64,000 nt of DNA from Schizochytrium sp. CCTCC M209059 (Eukaryota; Sar; Bigyra; Thraustochytrida; Thraustochytriidae), in assembly GCA_000818945.1 (NCBI GenBank), contig KN805389.1:225723-289722 (forward strand). The letters run 5' to 3'. Numbering within the stretch: the stretch's first letter is position 1; the number at the start of each line of letters is the position of its first letter. This document shows positions 1 through 10,225 of the stretch, in pieces. Under the pieces are notes generated by a model that was given only the letters and a program-made list of their open reading frames with translations, made no database searches and was not told the DNA's origin. The translations under genes were made by a program, and so were the position numbers.

Positions 1-748
1 GGCCCGGCCGCGGGGGGAGTCTCGCGTCCTCGCGCGCGTCGCCGCGGCGGCAGGCCGGCCGGCCGGCCGATCAGGCCTCGCGCCCTCGCGCGTCGAGCGC
101 TCCACCGCGCGCGCGCGGGCCCTCGCCTCCGCGCGCGAGTGCTTTCGGGTCCTGCGCCTCGACGTCTTGCATCTCCTGTTGTCTCGCTCCAGAACTTATA
201 GTTTTAGTTTTAGAGTTGTTTTGTTAAAATAGAGAGTATTTGTCACCTGCGTTTCTGTAATTATAGTTTCATAAACTAGTCGTCTTGGCATTTTCCGAAC
301 TACGCGCGAGGCCACTGGCACACCACCGAGGTGTGGTGGTGGTGGTGGTTGGTGGTGGATTTCCTATGCGTCGTCCTGCAGACTAACTGTAAGAACGTGG
401 GGCAGGATGGAGCTTGCTTGTCGTCTTGTGCTTGGAAAGCAATGTCAGCTTTAGCCTTGCTTATGTGGTTTGACTGCTTTGGTCTGAGTCGCGCAGAATA
501 CACATGGGAAAGATTGTTGCGGAAATCAGCCCTCCGTTTCGCAAAACATGCAGTGTCCGGAAGTACTTTCTGACGGTTGGAATGAAACCGATTGACCACA
601 TCAATCGCACGGCAAGGTATTTGTTGTGTTTTCGTTCGTGCGCAAAAAGTTGTTTTTGATTCTAATAAATAATACGTGGCCCCCGACTACCTAGGCCTAC
701 GCCGCGAAAGCAAAAAGAAAAGGTAAATAGTAATGAAGTATACAGGCC
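1..748. other. Intergenic, no supportable gene
   Basis: The first ~180 bases are very GC-rich (CG/GC runs and CCGG repeats). They are followed by an AT-richer stretch to ~300. A GGT/GTG-rich run at ~330-360 creates poly-Trp and poly-His reading frames on opposite strands, which look like repeat artefacts. An AATAAA lies at 664-669 on the plus strand, but no convincing plus-strand gene precedes it. Confidence 0.6.
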
Positions 749-2925
749 CTAAGCGGCAGGAGAAGATCGAGGCAAAGAAGCTGACATGAGAGTGTCAAAT
801 CGACGCAAAAAGGCATTCACCTGGGCGCGATCATCAAGAACACGAGGGAGCGAGGCGGCTTGGACAAGCTCGGCAAGATGGCCACGCTGCAGAGCCACTC
901 CTACATCGTAAAGAGTGCATCCATCCTTAATCATAGCCTTGAGAAAACGTGTACAGACACGCATGGTGAGCAATTCGGCCTCGCCGAGGCAACCCTGCAA
1001 AGCTTCGCGGAGAAGACGAGCATCGGCGGCATCATTGAGCGAGAGAATAAAGTCTCGCACTTCTGGGAGCACCGGGGCGCGGCTCTGTGGCCACTCAAGC
1101 CACTCGAGCGTGACGAGATCAGCGTCCGATGCCTCGGCGTCACTTGGCGGACTCGTCGCGAGTCGAGTGATGCGCGGCAAGCAAAGTCCATGGTCAATCG
1201 GGACCAAACGCAATTTCGATCTGCCTGCTCCTTCGCAAAACGATTCGGAGCGTTGTGCCCGCTTGGGTCGTCTTGTGCAAGGAGACTTTGACGCGCCAAA
1301 GGGACGTGCGCTACCCACACGGTGGCGCAAACCAGAACGAGAACGCGACGACTCGTCTGTGAGAAGGGAAGCCCCGTCCACCGTAGAAATCTCACGCGTA
1401 GTGATCCGGGATCGTTCTCTGCGAGGTTGTCGGCCGCGGCGTTGAGAAGAGTGGCTCCCACTTTTCCCATTGTGGGCATCTCTGTTAGTCCGTTCGGAGC
1501 GGCTCCGGGGCTGTTTGTGGTCAAAATCAGCGTCAAGGTCTCCCTCGTCAGCCCCATCATAGTCATAATTTTCTCCTTCAGCTTGCAGAGCGTCGTGAAA
1601 GTCGAACAGCTCCGCAGAGGACACGTGCGTACTGCTAGTGTGTTCGACAACCTCCTCGACATTGGTATCGTCATTTTCGTCATCGTCATCGTCATCGTTG
1701 TCGTCGTACTCGTCGTCGCACTCGTCTCCTTCGGTATCATCGACTGTTTGCAAGAGAACGTTTCCTCCATGACGATCTGCATTGAAAATGCGCAGATCCA
1801 GGACAGCGATGCGTTGGACCATATCCGTGGTGAGCATGGAAGGCGCTACATCCTCTGCGGTGGAGTGGTGTGAGACGTACGCCTGTAATGACCCAAGTTT
1901 GCTTGGCAAAGAATAGGACGCAGTCAAGGTTTGCGCAGAGGAGGTCTCTTGAAAGGAAACGGTCGAGCTTTCAGACCAGTGCGAGTCGGCCCGCCCAGAT
2001 ACGGATTGGCTCCGTACGGGTGGGCCCGGGCGTCTCGGTGCTGACCCCGAGATTGGGCCAACGCATGGCGTAGGACCAATTCCTGGTATGTGCGGCTGAG
2101 GAAGAAATGAGCGCGTTGGAGAGCCGAGCGGGCTCATAAAGCCGAATCCACCCCTGCTCCCCGGCGAAAATGCAGAGAGAGGGGAAAGGGAGGGCGGCGA
2201 AAAACACCAAGAGTCTTCTGTGCCGGCGAGAAGAGGGTCACCCATGGCATCTTTCCAGGTTTTGGAAAAGACACGCACCAATCCCGTAGGAGGAACCCCT
2301 GAGAATCCGTCGTGGTCCAAAAGGTATGCCGCAACCTCGCGCACGCAGCCTTCGCCCGGGAAGATGCCTCTTCGCATCGCGGTCGCGCACGACTCGGCGT
2401 CGTCTTCACTGAAATAGTCAACGCTGCTTCCATTGCTGCTGCCGAGGCTGCTTGTGGCAGTGAGTCGCGTCGCTGTCTGATATGAGGTTTCGGTGCGCGG
2501 GTTTGCGGCTGTCGCAGCATGGGACGGGCTTACAAGCCCTGCAACGCCTGCCTCTTCGTCCCAAGGTTTGAAAACGGCGCAAATGGAGCCGCTCGAGCGC
2601 ATATAATAACATTGGCTCGTGGAAAAGCTGGAGACCGGGGTGGGCGCAAGTCCGCGCTTGAGTCCTCGGGCGGATGCACGGATAAAGTCGAGTTCTGATT
2701 TTTGTTTGTAATTCCAGCTCCCGGGACCCATGACGACCTCGAGTGTGTCAGGGGTCTGCTCGTCCGATAAACTTGCGCTTCGGGCGAGTCTTGCTGGCGC
2801 ACGATGGGCTGGGTGCCACTGCGGTGGCAGGCCGGCATTGGTATCGTCATCCAGGTCGAAGACTGCGCCATCTAATCTGAGGTTCGGCCTTTTGATGCTG
2901 TTTGTCGAGGGTCCGTTCCTGCTGC

Positions 2926-2980
<55 letters not shown>

Positions 2981-3340
2981 GCTGCCGCTGCCGCTGCTCC
3001 CTCCGCAACTGGTCCCGAACTGTTGTTGATCGAGGCACGATGCGTTTTCAAGGATCCGAGTAAGACCATCCGATACGCTCGAGGCGTCGTTCGAGTCGTA
3101 GGCATGCGTTGCCGCGCGAGATTTCCCGCCGGGCACCAAGTGGTTCTCTACACGCGCGAATCCAGACGACAGGTCTTCCTCGTCATCTGCGGCGATGTTC
3201 CCGTCCTTGCCAGTCGCGTCGTCGTTGCCGTCGTTTTCGTCGTCATCGAGGCCGTCGTCCTCGTCCTCGGATGCTTCTGCCCATGATCCGACGAGGGCAA
3301 TTTCGTCGAGCTCCTCGGCGGTGAGCTGCCTGTGCAGCAT
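749..3340 (-). CDS. PI4K-gamma-like lipid/protein kinase with a large acidic insert
   Basis: 863-residue protein of the PI3/PI4-kinase superfamily, closest in motif style to plant/stramenopile PI4K type II/gamma proteins. Family signatures appear in order: FKPWDEEAG (~257), REVAAYLLDHDGFSGVPPT (~335), the catalytic-loop motif NADRHGGN (520-527), the DFG-equivalent IDHGLCLP (from ~715), and a C-terminal WLEWPQ...LRE region ending in helical LTMRVCTRFLK. Between NADRHGGN and IDHG there is an insert of about 190 residues that is rich in Asp/Glu, Arg and Ser; the family normally has only a short segment there. The N-terminal ~250 residues are low-complexity, with an acidic run and a poly-Ser tract encoded by an AGC repeat. 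The start is the first ATG of the frame (MLHRQLTAEELDEI). The frame stays open upstream to ~3979 only through TCTGC repeats without any ATG. Members phosphorylate phosphatidylinositol or act as protein kinases; the activity here is inferred. Confidence 0.88.
2922..2992. repeat. GCT/AGC trinucleotide repeat coding poly-Ser
   Basis: A nearly perfect GCT run on the plus strand (AGC on the coding minus strand) gives about 20 consecutive serines in the PI4K-like protein. A shorter copy lies at 3360-3415. It is probably length-variable between strains. Confidence 0.9.
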
Positions 3341-3860
3341 GTTTATCAAGGGTGAGACACTGCTGCTGCTGCTGCTGCCGCGAAGGCCGCTGCTGCTGCC
3401 GCGGAATCCGCTGCTCCTTTGCGCGTTTGCTCGCTTTCTTGGCGGCGGCGCGTGACGTTGATGATCGCGACGCGTCCCGGATGGCGGCCTCCTCGACGGG
3501 AGGCGATGGAGGTGCCCGGGGACTTTTCCTCGCTCGCTTGCGGGAAGGTCTCCGCGTTCTACACGTAGTAGTACTGCGAGTGCAGCAGGAGCGGCGCCCC
3601 GGGCTCCACGAAGTCTGCAGCGCCGAGGGAGAGGGGGCGGAGAGACGCGGGCGAAAGGCCCTGTCCCCTCGGGCGGCGCGGGGCGCGGGAGCAGCGCGGC
3701 GTCGCTCGAGAGGTATGGAAGGATAGAGGGGGCGGGGACGAAGGTGGCTGGATGAATGGATGGACGGATGAAAATTGAACGCGACGCGGAGAGAGACGAC
3801 CACGGCAGAGAGGGCGCGAGGCCCACGGCGCAGCGCTGCCCGGCTCGCCTTGGCTCCGGC

Positions 3861-3900
3861 TCTGCTCTGCTCTGCTCTGCTCTGCTCTGCTCTGCTCTGC
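3861..3900. repeat. TCTGC pentanucleotide array (8 copies)
   Basis: Eight perfect TCTGC units lie ~520 bp upstream of the PI4K-like ATG. On the minus strand they read as an AEQSR peptide repeat, which I regard as untranslated. Confidence 0.95.
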
Positions 3901-4463
3901 GCCACCAGAGCCAGAGCCGCCGTGTCTCGCTCTGTCTCTCGCGGAGGCAGATGGGCGGCGGCGAAGATTCAACGCACAAGGTGTAGTATACTAGCAGTGG
4001 TCCTGGGACTCTTCTGCGGCCGATGGATGCCTGGCAGCTGCAGCAGCCAGGACCCCGGCGCGCAAGAGTGCGCGCAAGCGCGCAAGCGACCGGGCGTGCA
4101 CGCGCGCAAGCGTCCTGCCGCGCGCGGGGCGAGTGCTCGTTGCCGGCGTCGCCCAGCGCGTCTGCTGCCGTGGCTCGGCGTCAAAGATCGATCAATTGAT
4201 GATCGATCTACTATCTATGTCGCACAGCTTTCTTTTCCATTTCTTTCCCTTTTCCGCACTTGCTGTCGCAATTTCTCTATTGCTCGCAGTTCATTCTCGC
4301 CTTCTCCGCCGCGGAAGCGGACGTTCTTTCTTTCTTTCTTTGCTTCTTTCTCTTGCTTGCGATCACGATGATGGCACAATCAAGTCAGGATACCAAACCG
4401 TGGCCGCGATCTCGAGCGCCGCCTCGCGACGCGTCAAGTCGAGCACACACGCCGCCTTTAGCG

Positions 4464-4494
4464 TGCATGCATGCATGCATGCATGCATGCATGC
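4464..4494. repeat. TGCA tetranucleotide array
   Basis: A perfect, self-complementary TGCA run of 31 bp that can form hairpins or cruciforms. Confidence 0.95.
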
Positions 4495-4649
4495 GGCGGA
4501 GCACGGCACCTGCGATGATGCGAAGCGATGGCTCTGCGACGACGTCGGGCGAACACGGCGGGCGCCGCGATGGGATTCGGCAAGACGCAGACGTCCGTGC
4601 GCATTCCCCACCCGCCCACGAATCCCACGCGGGCGGGCACAGCCGCAGC

Positions 4650-4706
4650 AACACCAACATCAACAATATCAACAACGCCAATGACAACAACAACAACATC
4701 AACATT

Positions 4707-4752
<46 letters not shown>

Positions 4753-4754
4753 TT

Positions 4755-4805
<51 letters not shown>

Positions 4806-4811
4806 AACAAC
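4650..4811. repeat. AAC trinucleotide array, ~160 bp
   Basis: Imperfect AAC repeat of roughly 54 units with scattered ATC/ATT variants. It is the longest microsatellite in the window. It reads as poly-Asn, poly-Thr or poly-Gln-like on plus and poly-Val/Leu on minus, which explains several long spurious frames here. Confidence 0.95.
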
Positions 4812-5874
4812 GACTGCCTCACTGTCAGGCTGCGCAAGGTCGATCATCGGCATGATGCTCGACAAGATCCCACGTGCATAGATAGTACCACCTCCCCTCC
4901 CTCCCTCTCTCCCCACTGCCACCGGAAGCCCCACTCGCTGTCGCCCACCCCGAGTCCCTCCTCGCGCTCAAGAACGAATGAACGCCCAGCCGCAGCCGCA
5001 GCCGCGGGCAGGCATGCAGGAAGAACCCCAAGCCGCTGCCGCGCCCCATGGCCGCGCTCTTCCTGCTCGCGGCCCCGCTCTCGGCGTCCAGCCTGCGGCC
5101 CAAGGTGGCTCACCTCGGGCGCGGGCTCGGGCTCGACCTCGCGTCCCTCGGGCGCGGCGTGCAACGAAGGGGTGAGCCTGGCCGACCGGAGAAGCAGACG
5201 GAAATCCAAACCCGCCCCGCGAAGGACGCCTCCGCCCCGATCGCGCCTCTCGCTGCAGCGTGCGGAGGTCTCGACCGAGACCGAGACCGAGACCGAGACC
5301 CCGTACAAGGCGAGGGAGGCTGCTCGATGATTGATGCCTATGCGAATGAGTGACCAACGATGATGACCAGTCAAACGAACAATCAATCAAACAAAGAAGC
5401 AAACGAACGATCAGACAAACAGTCACATCGAGGGAGGGAGGGAGGGATCTTGCCCAAAGCTGCCTCACCCAACGCCGCCGCGCCGCAACGGCCTCGGCGC
5501 GGGCTCCGAGAGGATCTGGCCGCTGGCGCCGGTCACTACGACGCCTTTCCGGCATTAATTACAGTGAGCGCACCATCGTTTGCGCCTTGCGGATCCCATT
5601 CTTTCCACGTCCGCTCGCTAACCTGATGGTACTCCTTGCCACGATCGACCCGGCCGTCTGTCTCTCCCGCCTTTCCCTCCTCCATCCGTCCACGTGGCTT
5701 CTTCGTTCGTTGGCCCTCGCGGGCATCGTGTCCATGTCCGCGCGCCTCGGCGTGCTCGCCTCCTTGACAACCCTCGCTCGCCAAGGCGTCCTCCGCTCGA
5801 CCGACCTGAAGCAGCGACGCTCCAACTTGAAAAAAAGGCGAGGCGAGGAAGCCGATAAGCTCTCCGCGACGCGC

Positions 5875-5959
5875 GTAAGTTTAACGCCTGCACGGGCCGC
5901 CTTCCGCGCCACTCCTTTGTATACCATACGATACGTACGTACATACTCGGCTTGCGCAG
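5875..5959 (+). other. Candidate intron (85 nt)
   Basis: A perfect donor GTAAGT at 5875-5880 is followed by a pyrimidine-containing tract and TTGCGCAG ending at 5959. No coding exon flanks it convincingly, so if real it would lie in a 5' UTR or a non-coding transcript on the plus strand. Confidence 0.25.
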
Positions 5960-6039
5960 GATAGCAGACGGACGTCTAGTCTAGACTTATCACCGTCGAG
6001 CATCATGACGCAGGCGTGTAGCGGGCGCAGAAAAAGTAT

Positions 6040-6043
<4 letters not shown>

Positions 6044-6070
<27 letters not shown>

Positions 6071-6340
6071 CCGAACTGGCTGCGAGCTCAGCTGGCAGAG
6101 CGGTGCGCAGTACACCTCGCAACCATGAATGCCCTCCGTCCGAAGGGCTCGTGGTTGTTTTCTGTTTGTCTGTCTTGGTTTTTATACTTGTTGCTGAGGG
6201 CCTACGTGATGTGATGTCACGTAAAGTCTGCGCTTGGTAGTAGCTGCGAGTACGTCTTCCTCCTAATACTGCCCGCCCGACTGCCCTGCGAGTTCTGTCT
6301 GACTGACTGACTGACTGACACCCAGCCAGCCAGCCAGCCG
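6044..6340. repeat. GGCT and CTGA/CCAG tetranucleotide arrays
   Basis: GGCT repeats at 6044-6070, CTGA repeats at 6299-6319 and CCAG repeats at 6321-6340. Confidence 0.9.
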
Positions 6341-6662
6341 GCCAGGACAGGGCAGGACGCGTCCACGCTGCCGCTTCTTACTTACCTTTCCCTCGCTTTC
6401 CTGCTGCGCTTGCTTGCTTTTCGCCCCCGGGGCCTCGTTTTGCGTCGCTCTTAGAGCTTTCTCTTCTTGCTTTGCTTGGCCTTGCATAACTCGCTCGCCC
6501 TCTCGAGCCTTGCGTGCGTGCCTGCTGCAGCCGCCTGCGCGGTGAGTTGAGCGAGTTCTCCGCCTTCCGGCCGACGGCGAGCGAGGGCAGGAGGGTTTTA
6601 TGCGCGCTCGCTCCTCGAGCACTCGGGCGCCTTCAAGCCGTCGCATCGTTCTATCGCAGCAC

Positions 6663-6836
6663 GAGAAGAAGAAGAAGGAGAAGGAGAAGGAGAAGGAGAA
6701 GAGGGTCCTCACTGGGTTTAAGAAGTTACGTACCAAACCGGGTTCGCTTTGCTTTGCGTTGCGTTGCTTTGCTTTGCTTTGCTCTGCTCGCGCGAGTGCG
6801 CTCTCCGGCCGCCGCCGCCGCCGCCGCCGCCGCCGC
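6663..6836. repeat. GAA/GGAGAA, GCTTT and GCC arrays
   Basis: A purine run of GAA and GGAGAA units lies at 6663-6702, GCTTT/GCGTT pentamers at 6745-6787 and a perfect GCC run at 6808-6836. Confidence 0.9.
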
Positions 6837-6961
6837 TCCTCCGCCGCGTCGACAGGCGCGAGGCCGCGCGCGGGCGCGCCGCGGGCATCGCCGTCCCATC
6901 GTCGCGCATCGCATCGAGACGCGGCGCGGGACGACGGCACCAATCTTATCGCGCGTCGCAG

Positions 6962-7024
6962 CCCAGCCCATACAGCCCAGCCCATACAGCCCAGCCCATA
7001 CAGCCAGCCCATACAGCCCAGCCC
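6962..7024. repeat. 14-bp minisatellite (CCCATACAGCCCAG)
   Basis: About four and a half tandem copies of a 14-bp unit, one of them shortened. ATCGT/AGCGT pentamers follow at 7192-7218. Confidence 0.9.
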
Positions 7025-7569
7025 GCCCGGCCTCCGCGGCGCCAAGTCCCTCGCCTCGCGCAGCTGGCGCGGGTCGCGGGAGGTAGGAGCCCTCGTAGCT
7101 CGTGAGCGAGATCGCCGCGACGTACAACACAACGCAACACCACACAGCACCACGCAACAACGCCACAACGCAACACGGAGCTTCGCCGCTCTATCGTATC
7201 GTATCGTAGCGTAGCGTAGAAGTACAAGTACAAGTACGCGGAGCTTGCCTGCGCGTACAAGCTCGGCTGCGCGTACAAGCTCGGCCGCGTGCGCCGCGCA
7301 AGACGTGCGCCGTGAAGGCGAGCGAGCTTAGCTTGCTGGGGTCTTCTTGTTCTTCTTCTTGGGACGAGGCAGGTTTTCGCGCTCGAGGCGACGAGGTTCG
7401 CGCGCCCTCGCTGCGCTGCGCAAGAGCAAAGCTTAGGCCACCGTTCGCGTGGCCGAGACGAACGAGGCCTGCGAGGACGCGAGGAGGCAGGCGCCCGAGG
7501 CTGCGGCGGCTTGGGGCGACGTCGAGATTCTTGGGAAGCAGCGCTTGGAGGCGGGACCGACCTGGGAAG

Positions 7570-7642
7570 GTAGAAGGTAGCTAGCTAGCTTGCTATCTAG
7601 TTACGTCTGCTCTGCTCTGCGCTGCACTGCGCTGTGCTGCAG
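7570..7642 (+). other. Candidate short intron upstream of the THAP-like gene
   Basis: AAG|GTAGAA at 7570 could pair with a pyrimidine-rich acceptor ending CTGCAG at 7642, giving a 73-nt intron. The exon after it runs in frame into the ATG at 7676, and the joined frame stays open upstream with no ATG seen, so it would be a 5' UTR intron. Only transcript data could confirm it. Confidence 0.3.
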
Positions 7643-7675
7643 GTCTCCGTGCGCCGGGCGCCGGGGAGGGAGAGC

Positions 7676-10225
7676 ATGACGGCGCGGAGGACGAAGCAGC
7701 GGGCGTGCATCTGCGAGGCGAGCAGCGACAGGGCGCTAGCGGGACTGTGCATGGAGGCCGAGCGCGCAGACGGCCCGGGACACCCTCTCTTTGGGTGGCG
7801 GCTCTCGCTCCCGCAGCACCACGTCGAGCACTATGGCAAGAACATCCGCAAACGCTGGCTCGCGCACCTCGGGCTCGACGAGGAGCGCGTGAGCAAGGTC
7901 CGCGAGTCGCGCAGATTTGTGAGCTATAAGCACTTCCGGCCCGCCTGCTTTGCCGAAAAACAGGCGGAAGACCGCCAGCGGAGACGGCTGCGCATCCTCG
8001 CCGAATGCCACGACAAGACCCTCGAGGCCGATCTTGTCGAAAGGAAAACAGCAGCCATGACCGAAACTGAAGTGCTCTCGCTCGTGGTCCCGGACGTGGA
8101 CCTGAAGCGCAAGGTGCCACCATCGACAACGACAACAACAACAACTGCAACAACACCACAAACACTCGCGCCATCTCTACAAACGAAATCTCTCGAAAAC
8201 TTGGTCCCCAAGAACGGCGGAATCATCGCCGGACCATCTCTCTTCCCATCACCCACGAAACATGGACACACCGCACCTTCAGGCACGCCGTTCCTTCCTA
8301 TGCTTTGGCTCGACGCTGCGGGCTCCGACAAAGCGCTCTCGCGTTTCTTGCAAAGTGGGACTCGCCAAGGCGCTGATAGCATGCACAATGCGTGTGCTCG
8401 TCTCAAAACAATACCGTCCTCGTCTTCGTCCTCGTCTTCGTCATCCTCGTCGTCATCATCTTCGTCGTCGTCTTCGTCGTTAACATCGTCCGCCGCGCAA
8501 TTTGTAAACGAACAAGGACTAGGAGATGCAGAAATCAGTGCGCACCAGCAAAGTGCGACACCCAGAGAGAATGGGAGTAATCGCAACCAGCTCTTTGCCT
8601 CTGCACGTGTGCCGTCCATCACACCAACGCAGTCCAGCAGAAAAGAAAAAGCACTCGTCTCGAAAGCGCGCAAACGACCGTGCATTTGCGAGGTGCTTCA
8701 AACCCCCACGGCGGGACTGTGCACACGCGCAGAAATGGCCGATGGCCCGAGTCATCCGCTCTTTGGATGGCGAATTAGCCTCCCCCAGCCGCACGTGCGG
8801 TATTATGGCACAAACGTTCGAAGCCGCTGGCTCGCTCACCTGGGCTTAACGGAGGAGCAGGTTGCCGAGGTTTCGGAGTGTTACCGTGTCGTGAGCTACA
8901 CGCACTTTCGTCCGCCTTGTTTTGAAGGAATGGCTTTGGGCAAGCAAAAAAGGCGTCGCCTTCGCGTCTATGTACCTCGTGACGAACACACTGCAGATGC
9001 GGACAAGATCGAAGATAACACTCTGCAAGGTTTGCGGCATGGCAAAAAACCGCGTCTCGCACTCGCTGTGCCCGACGCAAAATTCGCGTCGGAATCATCA
9101 GCTCTCGGGACACGCATTGAGCAGGCAAAGGTTGAGCAAGCAAAAGTTGAACAAGCGACGGTCGAGCAGGTGAGGGCCGCAGGACACGACAAAAGCAATG
9201 GCGAGGACATGGAGGTCAACGAAGATGAAACCGAAGATATGGCTTCTTTTCGTAAAAGCCCAAACTTTGGAAACATCGGGCAGGATAAATGGAGTGTAGC
9301 GAGCGCTGATCCAAGCTCACGTATTGGTAACCTCAGTCCTGTAGGTGTTCATCCCAAGGTAACCCGATCTCCCTTTTCGCTACGAGAAAGCTGGCAATGG
9401 CTGCGATTTGCTTCGCTCCCGTCGTCATCCTCTTCGTCTTCTTTTGAGGATGACGCAGTCACGAATACCACGTCGACTGCGGCGGACGAGTTGCTTGACG
9501 ACTCGGGTGCTAGCCCAAGCTTAGCCGCTGCCGCCGTCCCGAGTGGAGAGGGCGCTCAAAAACTCATGCCCTGTCTTTGCGAGCTCGTTCACGGTTCGAG
9601 TGCCTCGAGTGCCCCGCGCGGGAAGTGTCGGGAGGTCGAGACGGCCGATGGGCCTGCGCACCCGCACTACGGATTGCGGTTTGAGCTCCCAGCAGCGCAC
9701 GTGGAGCAGTATGGGCTGAAGTTGCGCTCGAGATGGCTCGCTCGTCTCGGCATTTCTGAAGCCCAGATCGCCGGCGTGCCCTTGTCCATGCGCAAGCTTT
9801 GCTACGCCCATTTCCCCGAGGATTGCATCATGGGGGTTTCCTCGCCGTGGTCATCTGTTGCTCCTGCGTCTGCTGCTGCTTCTGCTGCGGCTCCTGCTCC
9901 TGCTTCTGCATCATCTTTTTCTGATTCTTCTTCCTCGTCGGGTATAGCGCAAACGCAAGACGAGCTCGCACCTCGTCTCCACGTTCTTACAGCTTGCAAC
10001 TCCAACACCCTGCCCGAGGACGTGGTCATTTTACGCGGTCCGCGCCGCAGGAAACTCGCGCTCGTGGTCCCGGTGCCCGTACATGCAGCGCGGCGAGACG
10101 TCTCGTCCTTGGTTTCATCGCCCAGACCCGAAGCGGCGCTCTGTGATCCGGAAACTGCTGTGAGCCATCTGTTCGCCTTGGGTTCGACCACGGCTGGATC
10201 TTTTGATCGGCCCATTGCCCCGTGA
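7676..10225 (+). CDS. Protein with three tandem THAP-like Cys/His modules
   Basis: 849-residue protein starting at the first ATG (MTARRTKQRACICE). Three copies of one module start at Cys11, Cys336 and about Cys633. Each has CxCE, a short loop to another Cys, then ADGPxHPxxGxRxxLP, HVxxYG, RWLAxLG, a YxHFxxxC motif, and 40-70 residues later LALVVP or a close variant. The spacing of Cys pair, central Trp and [C/S]YxHF resembles the C2CH zinc-dependent DNA-binding THAP domain (Trp, CxxHF, basic residues after it). Module 3 keeps the Cys of CxxH (LCYAHF), while modules 1 and 2 have Ser there. Linkers are low-complexity: poly-Ser, a KVEQA repeat and Ala/Pro-rich segments. If the THAP reading is right, it is a nuclear DNA-binding protein. 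I did not recognise the family with certainty, and a lineage-specific zinc module is the alternative. Confidence 0.75.
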   Translation: MTARRTKQRACICEASSDRALAGLCMEAERADGPGHPLFGWRLSLPQHHVEHYGKNIRKRWLAHLGLDEERVSKVRESRRFVSYKHFRPACFAEKQAEDRQRRRLRILAECHDKTLEADLVERKTAAMTETEVLSLVVPDVDLKRKVPPSTTTTTTTATTPQTLAPSLQTKSLENLVPKNGGIIAGPSLFPSPTKHGHTAPSGTPFLPMLWLDAAGSDKALSRFLQSGTRQGADSMHNACARLKTIPSSSSSSSSSSSSSSSSSSSSSLTSSAAQFVNEQGLGDAEISAHQQSATPRENGSNRNQLFASARVPSITPTQSSRKEKALVSKARKRPCICEVLQTPTAGLCTRAEMADGPSHPLFGWRISLPQPHVRYYGTNVRSRWLAHLGLTEEQVAEVSECYRVVSYTHFRPPCFEGMALGKQKRRRLRVYVPRDEHTADADKIEDNTLQGLRHGKKPRLALAVPDAKFASESSALGTRIEQAKVEQAKVEQATVEQVRAAGHDKSNGEDMEVNEDETEDMASFRKSPNFGNIGQDKWSVASADPSSRIGNLSPVGVHPKVTRSPFSLRESWQWLRFASLPSSSSSSSFEDDAVTNTTSTAADELLDDSGASPSLAAAAVPSGEGAQKLMPCLCELVHGSSASSAPRGKCREVETADGPAHPHYGLRFELPAAHVEQYGLKLRSRWLARLGISEAQIAGVPLSMRKLCYAHFPEDCIMGVSSPWSSVAPASAAASAAAPAPASASSFSDSSSSSGIAQTQDELAPRLHVLTACNSNTLPEDVVILRGPRRRKLALVVPVPVHAARRDVSSLVSSPRPEAALCDPETAVSHLFALGSTTAGSFDRPIAP
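8416..8482. repeat. TCG/TCN repeat coding poly-Ser
   Basis: A run of serine codons in the linker between modules 1 and 2 of the THAP-like protein. The codons are mixed, so the peptide tract is retained although the DNA repeat is imperfect. Confidence 0.85.

Larger units (their letters stand above)
3341..7675. other. 4.3-kb divergent intergenic region rich in microsatellites
   Basis: This lies between the divergent starts of the PI4K-like gene and the THAP-like gene. No reading frame has recognisable protein character; the long ones are translations of simple repeats or GC-rich DNA. It contains TCTGC, TGCA, AAC, GGCT, CTGA, GAA/GGAGAA, GCTTT, GCC, CCCATACAGCCCAG and ATCGT arrays, plus two candidate introns (5875-5959 and 7570-7642). 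It probably carries both promoters and 5' UTRs. Confidence 0.6.

Noticed and set aside
300..599. Poly-Trp (plus) and poly-His (minus) short frames
   Set aside because: They derive from a GGT repeat; no homology or start context supports them.
3341..3979. N-terminal extension of the PI4K-like protein with AEQSR repeats
   Set aside because: There is no ATG in this stretch; the peptide is encoded by TCTGC repeats and GC-rich DNA. The first ATG is at 3340.
4260..5330. Asn-rich 356-codon frame
   Set aside because: It is a translation of the AAC array and flanking GC-rich DNA, with no recognisable domain.
6080..6150. tRNA-like sequence (GAGCTCAGCTGGCAGAGCGG)
   Set aside because: It resembles a tRNA D-arm/A box, but position 8 is not T, there is no GGTTCRA B box at the right distance, and no acceptor stem pairs.
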